Shown here in pieces: positions 7,657 through 13,195 of a stretch of DNA of 14,099 nucleotides. The notes beneath the pieces are model-generated. The model searched no databases. It was not told the DNA's origin and saw nothing but the letters and a program-made list of their open reading frames with translations. Position 1 is the stretch's first letter; each line of letters opens with the position of its first letter. The position numbers were made by a program, and so were the translations under genes. The stretch comes from Campylobacterota bacterium. GTDB lineage: Bacteria > Campylobacterota > Campylobacteria > Campylobacterales > SZUA-545. The stretch covers positions 1-14,099 of the forward strand of contig PWVP01000205.1 of assembly GCA_003561815.1 (NCBI GenBank), in the 5' to 3' direction.

Positions 7657-8840
7657 TGCTCCGCACCCTTCTTGGCCCGCTTCTAGCGGCGCTTTTTCTG
7701 CTGGCCGAACCCGCTGATCTCTTTTACGATCCAGGCGACGAGACGGCGCTTGCCCAGCAGGATCTCAACACCACCGAGGATCTCAACGCCACTCAAGAGC
7801 CTATCGATGAGGCGCTACTGCTCGATCCGTTACGCCCGAAGCTGATTTATCTCACCCCCCAGGAGCTGCCCAGCACCCTCTATGTGGGCCAAAGCATTGA
7901 GCTCACCGTCAATGCGCTGGTGACGGAATCGAACTATGACCACTTCAGTGTCAAGCTCCACGAAAGCAGCGGTGTGCGCCGAATCGGACCGGGCCCACGG
8001 TGGGAGCGGGTGGACGATAATCGCCACCGCATGCGGCTCTTTTTCCGCATCACCGACACCCAGGTTCGCCTGCCTGAGATTGAGACCCGTCTCTATATCG
8101 ATGGCGCACTCGAGGATATGGCGACGCTTGAGCTCCCCGCCCGCCGGGCCAATCCGGTGGCTACCAACCCCCACTTCACCGGTGTTATCGCCAACGAGCT
8201 GGAGATTATCACCCACAAAGTGGAGCGCTTTGGCGAAGGGCAGAACATCTTAGTGATGGATCTGCAAGGCCACCTCTCCAACCTGGCCGACTTCAGCCTG
8301 CAGGGCGTCGAGACCCAGGGGACCGACTGGGTGGATGATCGGCCGCCGCAAACACGCATCTTCTACTACGCCCTCATCCCGGCCGATCAGGAGGGGGTTC
8401 GCTTTAACTACTTCGATCCCACCACCGGCGACTACCGCCGCTTCGATCTGAGCTTCGATCTGAGCAATCTGGGCCAGCGCATCAGCACCCACGCCGACAT
8501 CAGCCCCAAGAGCCGATCGATTCCGTGGCTGGAGATCTTTTTGCTCTCCGTGGCGTCGATTCTGCTGATTCTCTTCTGGTTTAAAACCCACCGAAATCTC
8601 TTTTTGGTGATGGTGGCCCTGACCGTTGTGCTGGCCGTCTGGCTGGTGCTGCGCGATGAGCGCGTGACGATCCAGGAGGGGGCGCAGGTGCGGCTTCTGC
8701 CCACCAGCACCAGCACCCTCTTTTATGTCACCTACCGCCCCACCGAGGCGATCGCCCTTAAGCGAAAAGATGGCTACATCAAAGTCCATCTACCCGATGA
8801 TAAGATCGGCTGGATCCGCGAGGAGGAGGCGCTCGATTAA
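7656..8840 (+). CDS. Exported/membrane protein with two TM helices and a C-terminal SH3-like domain (Cj0515-type position)
   Basis: 394 residues from ATG 7656. GTG at 7653 is also possible, but GGAGG at 7647-7651 is better spaced for the ATG. A short signal sequence or N-terminal anchor (1-18) is followed by an acidic low-complexity stretch with a doubled 'DLNxT' (37-46), then a large beta-rich periplasmic region (about 60-285). Two membrane helices (about 289-309 and 314-333) follow, and a terminal module (337-392: 'GAQVRLLPTSTSTLFY... GYIKVHLPDDKIGWI') reads as a bacterial SH3 domain. I recall a protein at the same place after purQ in Campylobacter jejuni (Cj0515), also of unknown function. 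The stop TAA is shared on both strands with the convergent ABC ATPase gene in a TTAA. Function unknown; an envelope role is an inference from topology. Confidence 0.8.
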   Translation: MLRTLLGPLLAALFLLAEPADLFYDPGDETALAQQDLNTTEDLNATQEPIDEALLLDPLRPKLIYLTPQELPSTLYVGQSIELTVNALVTESNYDHFSVKLHESSGVRRIGPGPRWERVDDNRHRMRLFFRITDTQVRLPEIETRLYIDGALEDMATLELPARRANPVATNPHFTGVIANELEIITHKVERFGEGQNILVMDLQGHLSNLADFSLQGVETQGTDWVDDRPPQTRIFYYALIPADQEGVRFNYFDPTTGDYRRFDLSFDLSNLGQRISTHADISPKSRSIPWLEIFLLSVASILLILFWFKTHRNLFLVMVALTVVLAVWLVLRDERVTIQEGAQVRLLPTSTSTLFYVTYRPTEAIALKRKDGYIKVHLPDDKIGWIREEEALD

Positions 8841-9430
8841 TCCCGCTTGAGATCCACGATCGTATCAGCACACCAGGCGGCCAGATCGCGATCGTGGGTA
8901 ATGAGCAGCACCCCTACCCGATCGAGCAGACCCACCACCAGACGCATCACCTCCAGCTGGGTGATGTTATCCAGCGCGCTGGTGGGCTCATCACAGAGCA
9001 GCAACCCCGGCTTCATCAAAAGTGCCCGCAGTATGGAGAGCCGCTGAAGCTGTCCACCGGAGAGCTCATGGGCTTTGCGCTCCATCAGATCCGCCGAGAG
9101 GTGCAGTCGCTCTAAAAGCGCGGCCACCTCGCTTCGATCCGGCGTGCGGCCACACGCATCCACAATCTGCGTCCAGATGGCATAACTGGGGTGAAAAGAG
9201 GTGTAAGGGTCTTGAAACACCTGCGAAAACCGAACCTTCTCAATCGTGCCGCTTTGGGGCTTGAGCGTACCGCCGATTAGCTCCAAAAGGGTGCTTTTGC
9301 CGCTGCCGCTGGGGCCAACCAGCGCCACAATCTCCCCCTGCTTGAGCTCCAGATCAAACCCCTCAAAGAGGGGGCTCTGGGGCGTATAGCTAAAGCTAAG
9401 GTTCTGGATCTTAAGAGCGCTCTTTGGCAT
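8837..9430 (-). CDS. ABC transporter ATP-binding protein, short, peptide/nickel-type
   Basis: 197 residues, a single nucleotide-binding domain with every core motif: Walker A 'GPSGSGKST' (39-47), Q-loop Q73, signature 'LSGGQ' (123-127), Walker B 'LLLCDEP' (143-149, catalytic E148), D-loop 'SALD' and switch H179. The 'VFQDPYTSFHP' segment after the Q-loop is typical of the Dpp/Opp/Nik branch, but the C-terminal extension of that branch is missing. No permease or binding protein gene is nearby, so the substrate cannot be named. ATG 9430 lies inside the end of the tautomerase gene (20-base overlap) with AGG directly before it, suggesting translational coupling. Its stop overlaps the convergent gene's stop. 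Confidence 0.88.
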   Translation of the reverse strand: MPKSALKIQNLSFSYTPQSPLFEGFDLELKQGEIVALVGPSGSGKSTLLELIGGTLKPQSGTIEKVRFSQVFQDPYTSFHPSYAIWTQIVDACGRTPDRSEVAALLERLHLSADLMERKAHELSGGQLQRLSILRALLMKPGLLLCDEPTSALDNITQLEVMRLVVGLLDRVGVLLITHDRDLAAWCADTIVDLKRD

Positions 9431-9614
9431 CCTGATCGCTTAGTATATTTTCGCCTTTGGCCCAGTGGGTGCGCGGCACCTCATCAAAGACGATATAGCA
9501 GGCCGCCTTGGGCTTGCCGGTGATTTTATTCATCGTCTCGCTCACCTCATCGGCGATCTTTTGGCGCTGATCGTGACTTAGGGAACCGGCAACTTTGATA
9601 TTGATGTACGGCAC
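9411..9614 (-). CDS. 4-oxalocrotonate tautomerase family protein
   Basis: 67 codons. The start is taken at GTG 9612-9614 because the next codon is Pro, which after Met removal becomes the catalytic N-terminal Pro1 of this superfamily ('PYINIKVAG'), and because AAGGAG lies six bases upstream. The frame stays open further upstream, but a longer product would bury the proline. Beta-alpha-beta fold; the 'YIVFDEVPRTHWAKGENILSD' tail region resembles the small tautomerase of Helicobacter pylori. The physiological substrate of these chromosomal enzymes is generally unknown. It follows proA after a hairpin-bearing spacer and overlaps the ABC ATPase start by 20 bases. Confidence 0.85.
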   Translation of the reverse strand: MPYINIKVAGSLSHDQRQKIADEVSETMNKITGKPKAACYIVFDEVPRTHWAKGENILSDQDAKERS

Positions 9615-9635
9615 AGTTAGCTCCTTTTTATAATC

Positions 9636-9711
9636 CGCCAAAGAAGCAAAGCTCCTTTGGCGACGCTTGGGCCGCTATGGCCACTAAAGCTTGCCCCCGC
9701 TAGGGGCAGAA
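9636..9711. repeat. Intercistronic hairpin element A (proA/tautomerase gap)
   Basis: This fills the space between the proA stop and the tautomerase ribosome binding site. On the minus strand it begins TTCTGCCCC right at the proA stop and ends CTTTGGCG. It contains three potential stem-loops: TGCCCC/GGGGCA (9692-9708), a short GGCC/GGCC (9670-9682), and a long stem at 9636-9662 whose outer eight pairs are perfect, with a further four including one G-U pair around a TTT loop. No T-run follows, so it does not look like an intrinsic terminator. Its two ends match those of element B. Confidence 0.6.
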
Positions 9712-10956
9712 TCATTTTCTTACTTGTCCATCTCCATAGATTTGAAACTTATAGGTGGTCAGCTCGCTCACCCCCATCGGGCCTCGGGCGTGGAGTTTGT
9801 TGGTGCTGATGCCCACCTCGGCTCCGAAACCAAACTGTCCGCCATCGGTAAAGCGGGTGGAGGCGTTGACATAGACACACGCCGCATCGACGCGGTTTAG
9901 AAACTGCTCGGCGGCAGCGTGGTTGGTGGTGACAATCGCTTCGCTGTGGCTGGAGCCGTGACGGTGGATATGCGCAATCGCCTCATCGATGCCGGCCACC
10001 ATCTTAATCGCCAGGGTATTGGAGAGGTACTCCTCATCCCAGTCCGCCTCGCTGGCCGGATCGATCACAATCTGCGCGCAGGTTTTTTCACAGCCGCGCA
10101 GCTTCGTGCCTGCCTCATCAAACGCCTTTTTTAGCCGGGGCAGAAAGGCTGGAGCGATCTTCTCATCGATAAGCAGCGTCTCGATGGCGTTGCAGGCACT
10201 TGGACGCTGCACCTTGGCGTTGATCGCAACCCGCTCGGTGGTTTTATAGTCCGCACCGATATGCACATAGAGGTGGCACACCCCCTTATCATGCTTCACC
10301 ACCGGCACGGTGGCGTTTTCGCTGACAAATTTAATCAGCGCTTCACCGCCACGGGGCACGATCAGATCGAGATAGCGATCTTGCTGCACCATCCAGCCCA
10401 CCGCTTCACGGGAGCCATCGGGCAGCAGGGCGATCGCCGCTTCGGGCAGGTCGTTGGCCTTCAGGACGCTCTGCAAAACAGCGGCGATGGCGGTGTTGGA
10501 GCAGATCGCCTCTTTGCCGCCTTTAAGGATGGCGACATTGCCGCTTTTAAAGCAGAGTGCGGCCACATCGGCGGTGACATTGGGGCGGGATTCGTAGATA
10601 ACCCCCACCACGCCGATCGGCACGGCCACCTTCTCGATTTTGAGCCCATCATCGGTCACCCAGCCATCAAGCACGCGGCCCACCGGATCGCGCAGTGCGG
10701 CAATCTCGCAGAGGGCGGTCGCCATCTCTTCAAGCCGCTTATCGTTGAGCAGCAGCCGATCGCACATCGCCTCACTCAGCCCCGCGGCCTCGGCGTTTTT
10801 CATATCTTCGGCATTGGCCTTTAAAATCGTCTCTTTTTGAGCCAGCAGCGCCTGGGCCATCTCATTTAAAACCGCCGATCGCCGCTTGCCCGGCAGCACC
10901 GACATCACATGGGCGGCGGCTTTAGCGTTTTTTAGAAAATCGGTTAAGTGTTCCAT
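9712..10956 (-). CDS. proA: Glutamate-5-semialdehyde dehydrogenase (gamma-glutamyl phosphate reductase)
   Basis: 414 residues, the normal ProA length. It reduces gamma-glutamyl phosphate to glutamate-5-semialdehyde with NADPH, the second step of proline synthesis. Visible motifs: 'VAVPIGVVGVIYESRPNVT' (110-128), 'CFKSGNVAILKGGKEA' (135-150), 'IVPRGGEALI' (199-208), the catalytic cysteine C255 in 'RPSACNAIETLL', and the terminal 'ELTTYKFQIYGDG'. ATG 10956 is preferred to the adjacent upstream TTG because AAGGAG is better spaced and homologues begin this way. proB is not in the window. It lies 60 bp after gpsA, with hairpin element B between, and is followed by element A. Confidence 0.96.
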   Translation of the reverse strand: MEHLTDFLKNAKAAAHVMSVLPGKRRSAVLNEMAQALLAQKETILKANAEDMKNAEAAGLSEAMCDRLLLNDKRLEEMATALCEIAALRDPVGRVLDGWVTDDGLKIEKVAVPIGVVGVIYESRPNVTADVAALCFKSGNVAILKGGKEAICSNTAIAAVLQSVLKANDLPEAAIALLPDGSREAVGWMVQQDRYLDLIVPRGGEALIKFVSENATVPVVKHDKGVCHLYVHIGADYKTTERVAINAKVQRPSACNAIETLLIDEKIAPAFLPRLKKAFDEAGTKLRGCEKTCAQIVIDPASEADWDEEYLSNTLAIKMVAGIDEAIAHIHRHGSSHSEAIVTTNHAAAEQFLNRVDAACVYVNASTRFTDGGQFGFGAEVGISTNKLHARGPMGVSELTTYKFQIYGDGQVRK

Positions 10957-10978
10957 CAAAACTCCTTATTTGAAACAT

Positions 10979-11012
10979 CGCCAAAGGGGCGAAGCCCCTT
11001 GCGGGGCAGAAC
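10979..11012. repeat. Intercistronic hairpin element B (gpsA/proA gap)
   Basis: On the minus strand it starts TTCTGCCCC five bases after the gpsA stop and ends CTTTGGCG about 11 bases before the proA AAGGAG, the same framing as element A. A GGGGC in its middle can pair with either of two GCCCC arms: AAGGGGC/GCCCCTT around a GAA loop (10984-11000), or GCCCC/GGGGC around TTGC (10994-11007). The two stems exclude each other. There is no T-tract. Confidence 0.6.
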
Positions 11013-11016
11013 CAGT

Positions 11017-11925
11017 TTAGAACTCCTCTTTATTCTCCCCGCTAAGCAGGTCGTGCAGGCTTTGGCGGGGGTCTTTGCCCTCCAGCAGCGCATGCACCTC
11101 CTGAGCGATCGGCACATAGAGCGCCTTCTGTTTGGCCAGTGCGACCACCGCCTGTGTCGTGGGCACCCCTTCGGCCACCTCCCCTAGCCCTGCAAGGATC
11201 GTCTCTAGCCCCTTGCCCTGCCCCAGCGCGGCACCGACACGGTAGTTTCTTGAGAGGGTGCTCGAAGCGGTCAGGAAGAGATCCCCCACCCCCGCCAGGC
11301 CCAAAAAGCTCTCCACCCGTGCACCGAAAAAGAGGCCAAAGCGGGTCATCTCCGCCAGCCCCCGCGTCACCAGTGCGGCGCGGGCGTTGTTGCCCAGCCC
11401 CAGCGCGTCACTCACCCCTGCGGCGATGGCGATCACATTTTTATACGCCCCGGCCACCTCCGCACCGATCACATCGTCGCTGCGGTAGGTTTTAATCCAC
11501 TCAGGAAAGAGGGCCATAAAGTGCGCGGCGGTCTCTGCGTGGCTTGCTGCAATCGTCAGGGCGGTGGGCAGATGCTTCTGCACCTCCGCAGCGAAGCTCG
11601 GGCCGCTTAAAAACGCCAGCCGATCGGCGCTCACATAGGGCTCATAAAGCGCGTTTAGAAACCGGCCTGTGCTCACCTCAATCCCCTTGCTCGCCACCAA
11701 AATCCGCTGATTGTGATCGACATACTGCTCATGCAGCCACGCACTGCTCACCTGCGCGGGCAGGGCGATCACCAGCGAAGGGGCCGCAAGCGCCTCACTC
11801 AGTGGCACAAACCCCTCTATCGCCTTAGGGGTGCGGCCAGTGATCACCGCCTCCACACCCGCATCGCGAAACGCACCAAAAAGCGCTTGACCCCACTTAC
11901 CCGCGCCGATCACGGCCAGCTGCAT
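11017..11925 (-). CDS. gpsA: Glycerol-3-phosphate dehydrogenase [NAD(P)+]
   Basis: 302 residues. GpsA reduces dihydroxyacetone phosphate to sn-glycerol-3-phosphate for phospholipid synthesis. N-terminal Rossmann motif 'VIGAGKWGQAL' (5-15); substrate and catalytic residues include K80 in 'ASKGIE', K162 in 'GAYKNVIAIAAG', D215 in 'GVGDL' and R226/N227 in 'SRNYRVG'; 'GPSFAAEV' (108-115) and 'AEGVPTTQAV' (251-260) are further signatures. ATG 11925 has AAAGGAG four bases upstream. The short tail and length of about 300 match the Campylobacterota form. First gene of the gpsA-proA-tautomerase-ABC run; its promoter/leader is the inner copy of the duplicated repeat. Confidence 0.96.
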   Translation of the reverse strand: MQLAVIGAGKWGQALFGAFRDAGVEAVITGRTPKAIEGFVPLSEALAAPSLVIALPAQVSSAWLHEQYVDHNQRILVASKGIEVSTGRFLNALYEPYVSADRLAFLSGPSFAAEVQKHLPTALTIAASHAETAAHFMALFPEWIKTYRSDDVIGAEVAGAYKNVIAIAAGVSDALGLGNNARAALVTRGLAEMTRFGLFFGARVESFLGLAGVGDLFLTASSTLSRNYRVGAALGQGKGLETILAGLGEVAEGVPTTQAVVALAKQKALYVPIAQEVHALLEGKDPRQSLHDLLSGENKEEF

Positions 11926-11929
11926 ACGG

Positions 11930-11981
11930 CTCCTTTGGTTTGAGTGGGACTATTTTAGTCCATTTTCGTTGATGGCTGGCT
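11930..11981. repeat. Direct repeat copy 1 (gpsA promoter/leader)
   Basis: Bases 11940-11981 are identical over 42 bp to 12372-12413. The match extends on the left to 11930 with one mismatch and one indel, including the CTCCTT that is the gpsA ribosome binding site on the minus strand. The copy lies between the gpsA start and the phnA stop (nine bases from its right end to the phnA stop codon). Confidence 0.95.
11947..11961 (-). promoter_or_regulatory. gpsA promoter -10 and palindrome
   Basis: GGACTATTTTAGTCC is a perfect palindrome with six-base arms around TTT. On the minus strand its centre reads TAAAAT (11957-11952), a plausible -10 box that would start transcription near 11945, about 20 bases before the gpsA ATG. 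The palindrome could also be an operator. Promoter activity is inferred. Confidence 0.45.
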
Positions 11982-11989
11982 GCTGCGAC

Positions 11990-12322
11990 TCAGGCCTTTT
12001 TGACAAACTCGGACTTAAGTCCCATCGCGCCGACGCCGTCGATTTTGCAGTCGATGTTGTGATCGCCCTGGCTTAGGCGGATATTTTTGACCTTGGTGCC
12101 CGCTTTGAGGGTGCTTGAAGCGCCCTTGACCTTTAGATCCTTTATGAGAGTCACGCTATCGCCATCGTTTAAAACCGCACCGTTTGCATCGCGCACAACC
12201 GCGCCGCTTTCTGTCTGAACCTCATCGATCGACCACTCGTGACCACACTCCGGACAGACATAGAGCGGCCCATCTTCGTAGGCATACGATCCGCCACACT
12301 CCAGACAGAGCGGCACACTCAT
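11990..12322 (-). CDS. phnA: PhnA/YjdM family zinc-ribbon protein
   Basis: 110 residues. An N-terminal zinc ribbon uses C6, C9, C23 and C26 ('CLEC' and 'CPEC'), followed by the PhnA domain with 'VRDANGAVLNDGDSVTLIKDLKVKG' character and the typical 'GTKVKNIRLSQGDHNIDCKIDG' strand region, ending 'LKSEFVKK'. Despite the old name (alkylphosphonate uptake), the family in E. coli is not a phosphonate transporter and its role is poorly known. ATG 12322 overlaps the TGA of an 11-codon upstream frame, and GGGGG lies seven bases upstream. The gene sits as a single cassette between two near-identical ~51-bp direct repeats, the outer of which supplies its promoter. Confidence 0.9.
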   Translation of the reverse strand: MSVPLCLECGGSYAYEDGPLYVCPECGHEWSIDEVQTESGAVVRDANGAVLNDGDSVTLIKDLKVKGASSTLKAGTKVKNIRLSQGDHNIDCKIDGVGAMGLKSEFVKKA

Positions 12323-12354
12323 AGAGACACCCCCGCTAACTTATCTACTCGCAT
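12319..12354 (-). other. Possible 11-codon leader ORF before phnA
   Basis: On the minus strand an ATG at 12352-12354 opens a frame encoding MRVDKLAGVSL and ends at a TGA that overlaps the phnA ATG in ATGA. AGGAG from repeat copy 2 lies eight bases upstream, better spaced than the signal before phnA itself. It may be a leader that couples translation to phnA, or the 5' remnant of a gene once driven by this promoter. Chance occurrence is possible. Confidence 0.3.
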
Positions 12355-12362
12355 CCAACAGA

Positions 12363-12413
12363 CTCCTTGGCTTGAGTGGGACTATTTTAGTCCATTTTCG
12401 TTGATGGCTGGCT
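12363..12413. repeat. Direct repeat copy 2 (phnA promoter/leader)
   Basis: This is the second copy of the repeat, offset by 432 bp from copy 1, with the 42-bp identical core at 12372-12413. On the minus strand it places the same promoter, palindrome and AGGAG in front of phnA. Its right end directly abuts the truncated DUF4160-like frame on the plus strand and supplies that frame's only upstream ATG (12404). Confidence 0.95.
12379..12393 (-). promoter_or_regulatory. phnA promoter -10 and palindrome (duplicate of the gpsA one)
   Basis: The same 15-base palindrome as at 11947-11961, with TAAAAT on the minus strand as candidate -10. Transcription would start near 12377, about 55 bases before the phnA ATG. 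Any regulator binding the palindrome would be expected to act on both gpsA and phnA. Confidence 0.4.
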
Positions 12414-12685
12414 ATGGCAGCGTCAAGCGTGTTATAATCTGGCAAGTTTGTCATGGTAAGTTTCAAGGCTTCGAATCGAAAGCTGAATTGATTATCGAAG
12501 AGGGGGTGGTGACGCAGATTCGTGTCTGCGAGGTGCGTGGTCGCAAACCGCTACCGCCCTCCGAGCTGAAAGAGTTTGTCCGTTTTGTGGAGGCATTCAA
12601 GGCGGAAATCGTCCAAAAGTGGATCGACTATTTTGTCTATCATCGCCAACTTAGGTGCACCAAGATAGAAGGGAGAGTTAAATGA
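12404..12685 (+). pseudogene. 5'-truncated DUF4160-like gene
   Basis: From about 12452 the frame reads like the body of a DUF4160 protein: 'HGKFQGFESKAELIIEEGVV', then 'LPPSELKEFVRFVEAFKAEIVQKWIDYF' and a final 'KIEG'. The usual N-terminal ~25-30 residues, with the start strand and the PPHxHA motif, are missing. Upstream of 12452 the sequence is unrelated and at 12413 runs into the direct repeat. The only in-frame ATG close by (12404) lies inside that repeat, with no good ribosome binding site, so the 93-residue product would carry a foreign N-terminus. The TGA overlaps the DUF2442 ATG (ATGA), the usual layout for these two families, which are often annotated as a toxin-antitoxin-like pair without firm evidence. 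Probably a broken gene; expression as a shortened protein is not excluded. Confidence 0.55.
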
Positions 12686-12966
12686 AGAACCTAGAACCCA
12701 TCTTTGTTACTGACGCCTCAATATGCGGAGAGTTGACCCTGTGCCTACGCTTCAACGACAACACCAGGCAGCGGGTGGACTTTTCTGATTTTATTCTCTC
12801 ATCTGCCAATCCCCATATTCGCAAATATGCCGATCCGAAGCTTTTTGCGACCTTTGAGATCACGGATGGCGATCTGCAGTGGAACGACTACGATCTCTGT
12901 TTTCCCGTCATCGATCTCTATGAAAACCGGATCTCTGCTCCAAGCAGCGCCCGGAGTGCAGCCTAG
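12682..12966 (+). CDS. DUF2442 domain protein
   Basis: 94 residues. The pattern matches DUF2442: an N-terminal strand pair ending 'LCLRFNDNTRQRVDFSDFI', a helix, then 'LFATFEITDGDLQWNDYDLCFPVIDLY' with the conserved Trp and C-terminal Leu-Tyr. ATG 12682 overlaps the stop of the preceding frame, and GGGAGAG lies six bases upstream, so it can be translated on its own. The base composition is visibly less GC-rich than the flanking housekeeping genes, suggesting acquisition. The Ser/Ala-rich tail after 'ENRI' looks like run-on sequence. Function unknown; DUF2442 genes usually pair with DUF4160 genes, here damaged. Confidence 0.75.
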   Translation: MKNLEPIFVTDASICGELTLCLRFNDNTRQRVDFSDFILSSANPHIRKYADPKLFATFEITDGDLQWNDYDLCFPVIDLYENRISAPSSARSAA

Positions 12967-13134
12967 ACCCTAATTCGCGTATGCCAAAAGCCTAAACGCT
13001 GCGCCATCAGAAACTCCGCAGGCCATCACTAAAAGTGCCGCTTTTTTCACCTGATCGTTGTCGTGCTCGATCGCAGCGCGATTTTCCTGCTGCCCGCTTT
13101 GGGGTGCTTGTCCACCCGCCCCTGCCTACCCCAC
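12967..13134. other. Non-coding gap between DUF2442 and the pyrD promoter
   Basis: No convincing gene on either strand. A weak AAAAG/CTTTT stem followed by extra T at 13031-13047 might end the DUF2442 transcript, but the stem is only five A/T-rich pairs. Nothing else is recognisable; it may be residue of the accessory patch. Confidence 0.4.
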
Positions 13135-13164
13135 TTGAGCAAGTAATCGCAGTTGCGCTATAAT
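13135..13164 (+). promoter_or_regulatory. Promoter of pyrD
   Basis: TTGAGC at 13135-13140, an 18-base spacer, and a perfect TATAAT at 13159-13164. The start point would fall near 13171, giving a leader of about 25 bases before the pyrD ATG. This is the best two-element promoter in the window. Confidence 0.65.
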
Positions 13165-13195
13165 CCGCGCTACCTTTTAGACGACAAAGGATGGC

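Noticed and set aside
9615..9641. Longer N-terminus for the tautomerase
   Set aside because: It would bury the catalytic proline, run through the ribosome binding site and begin within hairpin element A.
9636..11012. Hairpins A and B as intrinsic terminators
   Set aside because: Neither is followed by a T-tract on the minus strand, and both lie between genes that appear to be one transcription unit.
11930..12413. Repeats flanking phnA as integron attC sites
   Set aside because: They lack the paired core sites of the RYYYAAC/GTTRRRY type and the long imperfect palindrome expected of attC, and no integrase is visible.
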